The notes under the pieces were generated by a model, which was given only the letters and a program-made list of their open reading frames with translations, had not been told where the DNA came from and made no database searches. A stretch of 64,000 bases of DNA from Pyxidicoccus xibeiensis (lineage in GTDB: Bacteria > Myxococcota > Myxococcia > Myxococcales > Myxococcaceae), in contig NZ_JAJVKV010000006.1 in NCBI RefSeq assembly GCF_024198175.1, forward strand, positions 496,001 to 560,000. Direction: 5' to 3'. Positions 16,593 to 25,448 of this stretch are shown in pieces (the first letter of the stretch is position 1; each line of letters begins with the position of its first letter). The position numbers and the translations under genes were made by a program.

Positions 16593-18731
16593 TCACGGCT
16601 GGAGCTCGCTCAGGAACACTTCCGCCTTGCGCTTCACTTCGGAGCCCTCGGAGGCGGACTCGATGATGATCTTGAACTTCTCGGCCGCCGCCTGCGGGTC
16701 CCTGTCGCGCTGGATATAGGCCTGGAGGTACAGCTCCTCGACCTTTTTCTGCAGCGTCTCCAGCCCGTCGCGCGCGCGGCCGTCGCCGGGGTTGAGGCGC
16801 AGGGCCTCGCGGAAGTTGGAGCCCGCGGCCGCCAGGCTGCCCTTCTTGAGGGCCGCCTGCCCCGCCGCCACGGACGAGGAGGCGAGCTGCTCGTCGAGGG
16901 TGTTGCCCAGCGAGCCCCGGAAGCCAATCTTCCGGTACAGCTCCGCCGCCAGGCGCAGGGGCTTGGCCGCCGCCTCCAGGGCGTTGGAGTCCATCTTCTT
17001 CTGGCCGTCCGCCAGGTTGCGCTCGAACTGGGGGATGAGGCGCTTGAGGGTCATGGCCCTGTCCCGCACCTCCTTGTCCCCCTTGTGCTTGTCCACCACC
17101 CGGTCGCACTCGAGGATGGCGCGCTGGTACTCGCCGCCGTTGAAGCGCCGCTCCACGTCGACGAAGGCCTCCTCCATGAACTGCTGGCGCTTCTCCTTGG
17201 CGGCCTGGGCGGCCCGCTCGCGCTGGCTGCGGCTGCGGCGGGCGTCGTCCGCGGACTCCTTCGCGAGCTCCGCCTCCAGGTCCGCCAGCTTCGTCTCGAA
17301 GGCGGGGCGGTTCACCGCCGGCAGCTTGTCCAGCAGCGGGCGCACCGCCTCCGGGTCCCTGGTGGCCAGCGCCTCCTCCACCTGCTGGATGCGCCAGAGC
17401 ACGTCCTTCTCCTCCAGCTCCGCCTCCAGCTTGCGGCGCACGTCGTCCGTCTTCGCCGTGCCCTGCGGGGTGTCCGTCAGCTTCGCGCGGGCCTCGTCGA
17501 ACTTCTTCTCGTCCATGAGGGCGCGCACGGCCTGGAACGCGTCCAGCACCTCCTGCTGCTTCTTCGCGCCCCGGGCCAGGCCCTCCTCGTCGATGCCCGG
17601 CCGCAGCTTCTCCGCCTCTTCCACCAGGCGCACCGCGTTGGCGAAGTCGTCCGCGCGCACGGCCTCGCGCGCCTTCTGCATCAAGAGCTTCGCCCGCTCG
17701 ACGGCCGGGTCCGGCGGCGGAGGGGGCGGCGGCCCCTTGGGCAGCAGCAGGAGCCCCGCCACCAGCAGCACCACCACGCCGCCCGCCACGCCCACCAGCA
17801 GCTTCTGCTTGCTGTTCATCCCGCCCTGGACGGAGCTGCGCGTGGGGGGACGCGGGCGCGGAATCGCCACCGCGCCCTTGCCCTTGCTCACGCCCTTGCC
17901 CTTCCCCTTCGCCTCGTCGCGGAGCAGGTCGGGCAGCTTGTAGTTGGCGTTGGTGGCCTCGTTGAAGCGGGGGTCGTTCGGGTCCACCTCGCTGCCGCGC
18001 GCGACGGACGTGGACTTGCGCTTCTCCTCCGCCTCCTTGGCGGCCTCCTCGCGCTCGCGCTTCTCCTCGGCCTCGCGGGCCTCGGCCTGCTCGCGCAGCT
18101 CCTTGAGCTGCTCCGCCTCGTCCACGAAGCGCAGGCGCGTCTTGCCCAGCGACAGCTCGTCCCCGTGCTTGAGCACGCACTCGTCCACGCGCTGGTCGTT
18201 GACCTGGGTGCCGGCCACGCTGCCCAAGTCACGCATCACCACCCCGCCCTCGCCGTAGACGAGCTCCAGGTGGCGGCGGGACACCGACTGGTCCTCCAGC
18301 ACGAAGTCGCAGTCCTTGTTGCGGCCGATGACCATCCGCACGCTCTGGAAGCGCTTCTTGCGGCCCCGGTCCGGCCCCGCCAGCACCAGCATCTGCACCG
18401 GCGGCCCGGCGCGGGTGGCGTCCGGGTTGTCGTCCTCGTCCTGGCGCGGGCGCTCCTCCTCCACCTCCCGCATGGCCGCCACCCGCGTCTCGTCCGTGCG
18501 CGAGCGCGGCGCCCCGCTCGCGTCACCGTAGAGCTCGGGGTTGGCGGGGCCGTCCTCCGGGTAGCCCTCCTCCCCGGAGAGCGGGGCGGAGAAGTCCTCG
18601 TCCTCGGACGAGGGCGCGCCAGGGGCGGGCCGGCGCCGGGCCGGAGGCTTCGCATTTTCGGAATCCGCCCCCGCGCCACCGCCGGAACGGCCGGCGCCAG
18701 CGCGAGAGGAGGGTGGAGGACGAGGAGGCAT
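16593..18731 (-). CDS. FHA domain membrane protein with TPR-like C-terminal region
   Basis: A 712-residue protein. A disordered acidic and Pro-rich head is followed by an FHA domain (about 112-204) with the phosphothreonine-binding signature (GRNKDCDF, SRRH). A charged coiled-coil segment comes next, then a membrane segment at 311-330, a Pro-rich hinge, and a long helical TPR-like region (LRLNPGDGRARDGL near the end). The FHA part should be cytoplasmic and read Ser/Thr-kinase output; the TPR part should lie across the membrane. Myxobacteria are rich in Hanks-type kinases, but none is encoded in this window. It is first in the operon with the cNMP and NTF2-like genes. Confidence 0.85.
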   Translation of the reverse strand: MPPRPPPSSRAGAGRSGGGAGADSENAKPPARRRPAPGAPSSEDEDFSAPLSGEEGYPEDGPANPELYGDASGAPRSRTDETRVAAMREVEEERPRQDEDDNPDATRAGPPVQMLVLAGPDRGRKKRFQSVRMVIGRNKDCDFVLEDQSVSRRHLELVYGEGGVVMRDLGSVAGTQVNDQRVDECVLKHGDELSLGKTRLRFVDEAEQLKELREQAEAREAEEKREREEAAKEAEEKRKSTSVARGSEVDPNDPRFNEATNANYKLPDLLRDEAKGKGKGVSKGKGAVAIPRPRPPTRSSVQGGMNSKQKLLVGVAGGVVVLLVAGLLLLPKGPPPPPPPDPAVERAKLLMQKAREAVRADDFANAVRLVEEAEKLRPGIDEEGLARGAKKQQEVLDAFQAVRALMDEKKFDEARAKLTDTPQGTAKTDDVRRKLEAELEEKDVLWRIQQVEEALATRDPEAVRPLLDKLPAVNRPAFETKLADLEAELAKESADDARRSRSQRERAAQAAKEKRQQFMEEAFVDVERRFNGGEYQRAILECDRVVDKHKGDKEVRDRAMTLKRLIPQFERNLADGQKKMDSNALEAAAKPLRLAAELYRKIGFRGSLGNTLDEQLASSSVAAGQAALKKGSLAAAGSNFREALRLNPGDGRARDGLETLQKKVEELYLQAYIQRDRDPQAAAEKFKIIIESASEGSEVKRKAEVFLSELQP

Positions 18732-18775
18732 GGGGTGGTTTCCAGTCTCGAAACGCCCGGCATCTTAGAGCGCCG

Positions 18776-18790
18776 TTCCCACGGTGGGAA
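18776..18790. promoter_or_regulatory. 15-bp perfect palindrome between FHA operon and tldD
   Basis: TTCCCACGGTGGGAA is a 7-1-7 perfect palindrome 45 bases upstream of the FHA gene start and 131 bases upstream of tldD. Size and place fit a dimeric repressor or activator operator in a divergent promoter region. No regulator can be assigned. Confidence 0.5.
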
Positions 18791-18920
18791 TGCGAACAGG
18801 CCGATCAGCTTGGAAAGACCCGGGAAAGAAGGCGGGGCATTGAGCGTTGCTCCGGGCGGCGCCGCCTCCTATGTAGGTGCCCACATACCCCATCGCCCTC
18901 ACCGCGGGAGTCCCCAAAAC

Positions 18921-20402
18921 ATGCCCCGAGCCACTGCGTCCCAGCGGCGCGCCCCCACCTCCCAGCTTGCCCCCCCGGTGGCCCGGCGTGCGCCCGTCAC
19001 CTCGCTGCTGCCCCAGCCGCTGCTCGAGCGCCTGCTCGCCGTGGCCATGGAGCGGGGAGGTGACTTCGCCGAGGTGTACGTGGAGCGCATGGTGAGCACC
19101 GCGGTGGTGCTGGAGGAGTCGCGCATCAAGAGCGCGCAGACGGGCCTCATCCAGGGGGTGGGCGTGCGCGTCATCTCCAATGGAAGAGTGGGCTACGCCT
19201 TCTCCGACGACTGGGACGAGCCCGCGCTGCTGCGCGCCGCGTCCACCGCGGCGATGATTGCCCAGGGCGGCGGCTCCGAGCGCAGCTTCCCGGTGCGCCG
19301 CGCCGCGGTGCCCAGCCACTACCGCGTCTCCACCCCGCTGGCGGACGTGGAGGTGGCCCTCAAGGCCGACCTGCTCATGCGGGCGGACAAGGCCGCGCGC
19401 GGCTTCGACTCGCGGGTGAAGCAGGTGAATGGCACCTACGCGGACCAGACGCGCCGCATCGCCGTGGCCAACACGGAGGGGCGCTACACCGAGGACTCGC
19501 AGGACCTGTGCCGGCTCGCGGTGAGTGTCGTCGCGCAGGGGAAGAACGGCGAGCAGCGCTCCGGCATGCACGGCGGCGGCGGCCGGGTGTCCTTCAACCA
19601 CTGGGACAGCTTCCCGCCCGAGGGCGTGGCGCGCGAGGCGGCGCGGCAGGCGGTGGCCACGCTGGGCGCGGTGGACTGCGCGGCGGGCCCGCAGACGGTG
19701 GTGCTGGCGCCCGGCTGGAGCGGCATCCTCCTGCACGAGGCGGTGGGGCACGGCCTGGAGGCGGACTTCATCCGCAAGGGCACCTCGCTGTTCGCCGGCA
19801 AGCTGGGTGAGAAGGTCGCCTCCGACCTGGTCACCGTCATCGACGATGGCACCGTGTCCAACGGCCGCGGCTCCATCAACATCGACGACGAGGGCAACCC
19901 CGGCGAGCGCAAGGTCCTCATCGAGAACGGCATCCTCAAGGGCTACCTCTACGACGGCCACAACGCGAAGCTGATGGGCCAGCGCACCACGGGCAGCGGG
20001 CGCCGCGAGTCCTTCAAGCACCTGCCGCTGCCGCGCATGACGAACACCTTCCTCGCCCCGGGCGACCACTCCCCCGAGGACATCCTCAAGGAGGTGAAGC
20101 GCGGCCTGTACTGCGCCACGTTCGGGGGCGGGCAGGTGGACATCACCAACGGCAACTTCGTCTTCGAGGTGAGCGAGGCGTACCAGATTGAGGACGGCAA
20201 GCTGGGCCGGCCGGTGAAGAACGCGATGCTCATCGGCGTGGGGCCGGAGGCGCTGAAGAACGTGACGCGCGTGGGGTGCGACCCCATGCCCGACCCGGGC
20301 ATGGGCGTGTGCATGAAGGGCGGGCAGCGGCTGCCGGTGGGCGTGGGCCTGCCCACGCTGCGCATCGACAACGTCACCGTCGGCGGCACCAAGGTCGGCT
20401 GA
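18921..20402 (+). CDS. tldD: TldD metallopeptidase subunit
   Basis: A 493-residue protein of the TldD/PmbA family. The zinc motif HEAVGHGLE is at residues 272-280 (HExxxH), the feature that marks TldD rather than TldE. Other family marks include LLHEAVGH preceded by a VVLAPGWSG strand, and PMPDPGMGVCMKGG near the C-terminus. TldD and TldE form a heterodimeric cytoplasmic protease that degrades unfolded or modified peptides and, in enterobacteria, matures microcin B17. A Pro/Ala-rich tail of about 25 residues precedes the conserved region. Four bases separate it from tldE. No ribosomal peptide substrate gene is visible nearby. Confidence 0.93.
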   Translation: MPRATASQRRAPTSQLAPPVARRAPVTSLLPQPLLERLLAVAMERGGDFAEVYVERMVSTAVVLEESRIKSAQTGLIQGVGVRVISNGRVGYAFSDDWDEPALLRAASTAAMIAQGGGSERSFPVRRAAVPSHYRVSTPLADVEVALKADLLMRADKAARGFDSRVKQVNGTYADQTRRIAVANTEGRYTEDSQDLCRLAVSVVAQGKNGEQRSGMHGGGGRVSFNHWDSFPPEGVAREAARQAVATLGAVDCAAGPQTVVLAPGWSGILLHEAVGHGLEADFIRKGTSLFAGKLGEKVASDLVTVIDDGTVSNGRGSINIDDEGNPGERKVLIENGILKGYLYDGHNAKLMGQRTTGSGRRESFKHLPLPRMTNTFLAPGDHSPEDILKEVKRGLYCATFGGGQVDITNGNFVFEVSEAYQIEDGKLGRPVKNAMLIGVGPEALKNVTRVGCDPMPDPGMGVCMKGGQRLPVGVGLPTLRIDNVTVGGTKVG

Positions 20403-20406
20403 GAGG

Positions 20407-21762
20407 ATGACCCCCGTGGACTACCAGCAGCTCGCGAAGAAGATCGTCCAGCGCGCGAAGAAGAAGGGCGCCCGTCAGGCGGAGGCCTTCCTGGAGGTGG
20501 GCCGCCAGAGCAACGTGCGCGTGCAGAAGGGGCAGATTGAGGACCTCACCCAGTCCACCAGCAAGGGCGTGGGCCTGCGCGTGGTGCTCAAGGACCGGCT
20601 GGGCTTCGCCTACTCGTCGGACTTCGAGCCCTCCGGCATCGACAACCTCGTGGACATGGCGCTGAAGCTGGCCGGGGCCGCCGCGCCCGACAAGCTCAAC
20701 GGCCTGCCCGGCGGCAAGGACCTGGGCCGCTTCGCGGACCCGGGCGTGCTCTTCGACCCGAAGGTGGCGGAGCTGCCCGGGGACTGGAAGATAAAGGCCG
20801 CGCTGGAGGTGGAGCGCGCGGCCCGGGCGGAGGAGTCGCGCATCATCGCCTTCAACGGCGTGGGCGCCGGGGACTTCGTCTCCGAGGTGTACGTGGCCTC
20901 CACGGAGGGGCTGTCCGGCGGCTACTCCGGCACGTACGTGTACCTCTACGCCATGCCGGTGGCGTCCGACGGCGCCAACCTCCAGATGGGCTACTGGCTG
21001 GACTACAAGCGCTTCCTGGACGACCTGGAGTCGCCGGAGTCCATCGGCCGCGAGGCGGCGCGCCGCGCGGCGCGAATGCTGGGTGCGAAGCGCGTGAAGA
21101 CGCAGCAGGTGCCGGTGATCTTCGACCCGCTGGTGGCGTCGTCCTTCGTGACGAACGTCGCCGCCGCCGCCAAGGGCAACGCCGTGTACCAGAAGGCCAG
21201 CGTGCTGGCCCCGCACCAGGGCAAGCGGCTGGCGGGCGCGCACGTGACGCTGGTGGACGACGGCCTGCTGGAGCGCGGCCTCGCCACCGCCCCCTTCGAC
21301 GGCGAGGGCGTGCCCACGCGGCGCACCCCCATCCTGGACAAGGGCGTGCTGTCCGGCTTCCTCTATGACGCCTTCACCGCCCGCAAGGCCAAGGCGCGCA
21401 CCACCGGCAACGCCACGCGCGGCTACAGCGCCCTGCCCTCCATCGGCACCACCAACCTGTACCTGGAGCCGGGCACGAAGACGCCCCAGCAGCTGATTGG
21501 CGAGGTGGACAGCGGCCTGTACGTCACGTCGCTGCTCGGCCATGGCGCCGACCCGGTGACGGGCGCGCTGTCCTCCGGGGCCAACGGCATCTGGATCGAG
21601 AAGGGCGAGCTGGCCTACCCCGTCCAGGAGGTGACGGTGGCCGGCAACCTCCTGGGCATGCTCCAGGACCTGGACGGCCTCGGGAATGATTTGCAGTTCC
21701 GCGGGGGCTCGGTGGGGGCGCCCACTGTCCGCTTCCGGCAGCTCACCGTCTCGGGCGAGTAG
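20407..21762 (+). CDS. tldE: TldE/PmbA, partner subunit of the TldD peptidase
   Basis: A 451-residue protein of the same fold as TldD but without the HExxxH zinc site, as expected for TldE (PmbA). The shared pattern is visible: AFLEVGRQSNVRVQKG near the start, VIFDPLVASSF at the position of the TldD zinc helix, and a C-terminal strand series ending VRFRQLTVSG. It follows tldD by four bases with a GAGAGG ribosome site, so the subunits are made together. It acts in the cytoplasm as the non-catalytic half of the heterodimer. Confidence 0.92.
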   Translation: MTPVDYQQLAKKIVQRAKKKGARQAEAFLEVGRQSNVRVQKGQIEDLTQSTSKGVGLRVVLKDRLGFAYSSDFEPSGIDNLVDMALKLAGAAAPDKLNGLPGGKDLGRFADPGVLFDPKVAELPGDWKIKAALEVERAARAEESRIIAFNGVGAGDFVSEVYVASTEGLSGGYSGTYVYLYAMPVASDGANLQMGYWLDYKRFLDDLESPESIGREAARRAARMLGAKRVKTQQVPVIFDPLVASSFVTNVAAAAKGNAVYQKASVLAPHQGKRLAGAHVTLVDDGLLERGLATAPFDGEGVPTRRTPILDKGVLSGFLYDAFTARKAKARTTGNATRGYSALPSIGTTNLYLEPGTKTPQQLIGEVDSGLYVTSLLGHGADPVTGALSSGANGIWIEKGELAYPVQEVTVAGNLLGMLQDLDGLGNDLQFRGGSVGAPTVRFRQLTVSGE

Positions 21763-21856
21763 CCCTACCCTCCGCGTCACCCTACCGTGGACCTACGCGC
21801 CGGCGGTGTCAGGGCCGGCGCGTACAACCCGAGCAACCCGCAGGAGGGCTCGCCCC

Positions 21857-22864
21857 ATGGCAGCGAAGTCCGCACGCAAGACAGCCGCCGCGAAGAAGCC
21901 GACGACGGCCCGCAAGCCGCGCCGCAAGAAGGCGGAACCGAAGTCCAAGGGCCTGTCGCCGGCGGAGGTGGCCAGCGACTCGGTGGAGTACCCCACCGAG
22001 CTGCTGGAGGGCGTGCGCGAGGACGGGGGCGAGGTGCTCGGCGTCTACCGCGAGCCGCTCGGCGGCCACCCGGTGGTCTTCGCCGTGCTCCCCATCGACA
22101 AGGTGGAGCCCACCCCGTACCAGCGGGACCTGTCCGAGCCCCACGTGAAGCGGCTGGCGGGCGCCATGGAACGGCTGGACCGCTACCTGGACCCCGTCAT
22201 CGCCGTGCGCAAGGACGGCCGCTACTGGACGCCCAACGGCAACCACCGCCTCAATGCCAGCAAGCTCCTGGGGGCGAAGTCCATCGTCGCCCTGGTGCTG
22301 CCGGAGGAGGACGTGGCCTATCAAATCCTCGCCCTCAACACGGAGAAGGCCCACAACCTCAAGGAGCGCTCGCTGGAGGTGGTCCGCATGTACCGGGGCC
22401 TCGTCGGCGCGGACCGGCAGGGGAAGGAGACGGCCTTCGCCCACCTCTTCGAGGAGCCATCCTTCATCACCCTGGGCGCCGCGTACGAGAAGCGCCCCCG
22501 CTTCTCCGCGGGCGCCTACCACCCCTTCGTCAAGGTGGTGGAGGACTTCCTCGAGGTGCCCCTGGCGGACGCCCTCCCCCTGCGCGAGGCCCGCGCGGAC
22601 CGGCTGCTGGAGCTGGACGACGCCGTGGTGGCCGTCGTCAACACCCTCAAGGAGCGCGGCCTCCAGAGCCCCTACCTCAAGAACTTCGTCGTCGCCCGCA
22701 TCAACTTCCTGCGCTTCCGCAAGAATGGCGGCAAGCCCGACTTCGACGCCACCGTGGACCGGATGCTGGCCAGCGCCCGCGCCTTCAACGTGGAGAAGGT
22801 GAAGCGCGAGGACATTGGAAGGATGGGCGGCGGGCCCGTGGAGGCGGACGAGGAGACGACGTAG
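21857..22864 (+). CDS. ParB/sulfiredoxin-fold protein with basic N-terminal tail
   Basis: A 335-residue protein. Residues 2-33 are a Lys/Ala/Arg-rich tail resembling histone H1 tails. Residues about 75-190 show a ParB/Srx nuclease-like domain: VEPTPYQRDLSEPHVKRL, DPVIAVRKDGRYW, and GNHRLNAS, which occupies the ParB box II position. A helical region follows. I see no clear HTH like that of chromosome-partitioning ParB, no parA neighbour and no parS-like repeats. The start at MAAKSARK follows AGGAGGG by nine bases. It ends 49 bases before the NtrC-type regulator and may share its transcript. Possible roles are DNA binding or a non-segregation ParB-like enzyme. Confidence 0.78.
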   Translation: MAAKSARKTAAAKKPTTARKPRRKKAEPKSKGLSPAEVASDSVEYPTELLEGVREDGGEVLGVYREPLGGHPVVFAVLPIDKVEPTPYQRDLSEPHVKRLAGAMERLDRYLDPVIAVRKDGRYWTPNGNHRLNASKLLGAKSIVALVLPEEDVAYQILALNTEKAHNLKERSLEVVRMYRGLVGADRQGKETAFAHLFEEPSFITLGAAYEKRPRFSAGAYHPFVKVVEDFLEVPLADALPLREARADRLLELDDAVVAVVNTLKERGLQSPYLKNFVVARINFLRFRKNGGKPDFDATVDRMLASARAFNVEKVKREDIGRMGGGPVEADEETT

Positions 22865-22913
22865 GGAACGCGGCTTGCAGGTGCGCGGCCGCCTTGAGGA
22901 GCTTTCGCACGCC

Positions 22914-24320
<1,407 letters not shown>

Positions 24321-24351
24321 CAGGGCGTCACACGGCCCCCTGCCCCCTTTT

Positions 24352-24362
24352 GACAATTTGTC
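24352..24362. promoter_or_regulatory. Palindrome upstream of the gspC sigma54 promoter (possible activator site 1)
   Basis: GACAATTTGTC is a perfect 5-1-5 palindrome centred about 135 bases before the predicted gspC transcription start, the distance usual for NtrC-type enhancer sites. The sequence is AT-rich against a very GC-rich background. Confidence 0.5.
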
Positions 24363-24406
24363 CGGCGGGGCTCCAGGGGCGGTTTCCCGGGCCGGGGGGT
24401 CCGCTC

Positions 24407-24416
24407 ATTCCGGAAT
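24407..24416. promoter_or_regulatory. Palindrome upstream of the gspC sigma54 promoter (possible activator site 2)
   Basis: ATTCCGGAAT is a perfect 10-bp palindrome centred about 80 bases before the predicted gspC start, between the first palindrome and the -24/-12 element. It may be a second activator site or a site for another regulator. Confidence 0.45.
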
Positions 24417-24466
24417 AATTACGCGAGCTTGGCCATTTGGGCCTGGATTGTCCGCCTGGCTCGCGG

Positions 24467-24482
24467 TGGCACCTGACTTGCT
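24467..24482 (+). promoter_or_regulatory. Sigma54 (-24/-12) promoter of the gsp operon
   Basis: The sequence TGGCACCTGACTTGCT fits the consensus TGGCACG-N4-TTGCW at every defined position except the seventh base. GG (24468-24469) and GC (24480-24481) have the required spacing. Transcription would begin near 24493, leaving a leader of about 22 bases before the gspC ATG at 24515 that contains GGAAG. The gene just upstream encodes a GAFTGA-bearing sigma54 activator, which supports the call. Confidence 0.82.
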
Positions 24483-24514
24483 CAACCCCGGCCTGGCCTT
24501 CCACCGGAAGCGTG

Positions 24515-25423
24515 ATGGAACTCTTCTTTCGAAAATACTTCTGGACCGTGAACCTGGTGTTCATCCTGCTCGTCGCGCTGCTGGCGGCGCGCACGGTGAA
24601 CCTGTTCGTCGAGTCCGCCATCTCCTCGGTTCCCGCGGGGTCGGCCTCGCGCGCGCCCTCGCAGCCGCGCCGGGCGGAGACGCAGCTGGCCAGCCTGGAC
24701 ATGGTCCGGCTGTCGAAGCTGACGGGCATCAAGATTCCCGAGCCCGAGGTGGCGGTGCGGGAGCCGGAGACGCCGGCGATGGACCCCAACGCGCCGCCGG
24801 TGAAGAGCGGCCTGCGGGTGAAGCTGCTGGGCACCCTGGTGGCGGGCAACGCCGAGTGGTCCTTCGCGTCCATCCAGGACATGGTGACGCAGCGCTCGCA
24901 GACGTACATGGTGGGCAATGCCCTGCAGGGCGCCACCGTGGAGGAAATCGAGCGCGAGCGCGTCATCATCGTCAACAACGGCCGCCGTGAGTTCATCGAC
25001 GGGCAGCCGGGGGATGGCGCCTTCACGCCGCCGCCCGCGGTGGCGCAGGCCAACACCGCCCCGCCGCCGCCCGGCAACACCAGCGGCATCCGCGCCGTCA
25101 CCGACAACGAGTACGAAGTCCCGCGCGCGGAAATCGACAAGACGCTCAACAACCTGAACGACGTGGCCATGCAGGCCCGCATCGTCCCCGCGTTCAAGGA
25201 CGGTCAGGCGGTGGGCTTCAAGCTCTTCTCCATCCGCCCCGACTCCATCTACTCCAAGATTGGCGTCCAGAACGGAGACGTCATCCGCCGCATCAACGGG
25301 TTCGACCTCAACAGCCCGGAGAAGGCCCTCGAGGTCTACTCGAAGATGAAGGACGCATCCCGTATCGAGATTGAGATCGAGCGCAACGGAGCGCCGATCC
25401 GCAAGTCGTACAACGTCCGTTAA
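24515..25423 (+). CDS. gspC: Type II secretion protein GspC
   Basis: A 302-residue inner-membrane protein: a short cytoplasmic head, a membrane segment near residues 12-27 (NLVFILLVALLAARTV), the periplasmic HR domain (about 90-170, with VKLLGTLVAGN and SQTYMVGNAL), a Pro-rich linker, and a C-terminal PDZ domain (about 215-302, with GFKLFSIRPDSIYSKIGVQ). GspC links the inner-membrane platform to the secretin GspD. It is first in the operon, 22 bases after the predicted sigma54 start site. I chose the ATG at 24515 because it begins directly before the membrane segment. Confidence 0.93.
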   Translation: MELFFRKYFWTVNLVFILLVALLAARTVNLFVESAISSVPAGSASRAPSQPRRAETQLASLDMVRLSKLTGIKIPEPEVAVREPETPAMDPNAPPVKSGLRVKLLGTLVAGNAEWSFASIQDMVTQRSQTYMVGNALQGATVEEIERERVIIVNNGRREFIDGQPGDGAFTPPPAVAQANTAPPPPGNTSGIRAVTDNEYEVPRAEIDKTLNNLNDVAMQARIVPAFKDGQAVGFKLFSIRPDSIYSKIGVQNGDVIRRINGFDLNSPEKALEVYSKMKDASRIEIEIERNGAPIRKSYNVR

Positions 25424-25448
25424 ACACCCCCGCCGCGCCCGCTCCTCC

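Noticed and set aside
18850..18870. GGGGCAT...TTGCT before tldD as a sigma54 promoter
   Set aside because: The spacing between the GG and GC elements is one base too long, and sigma54 tolerates this poorly.
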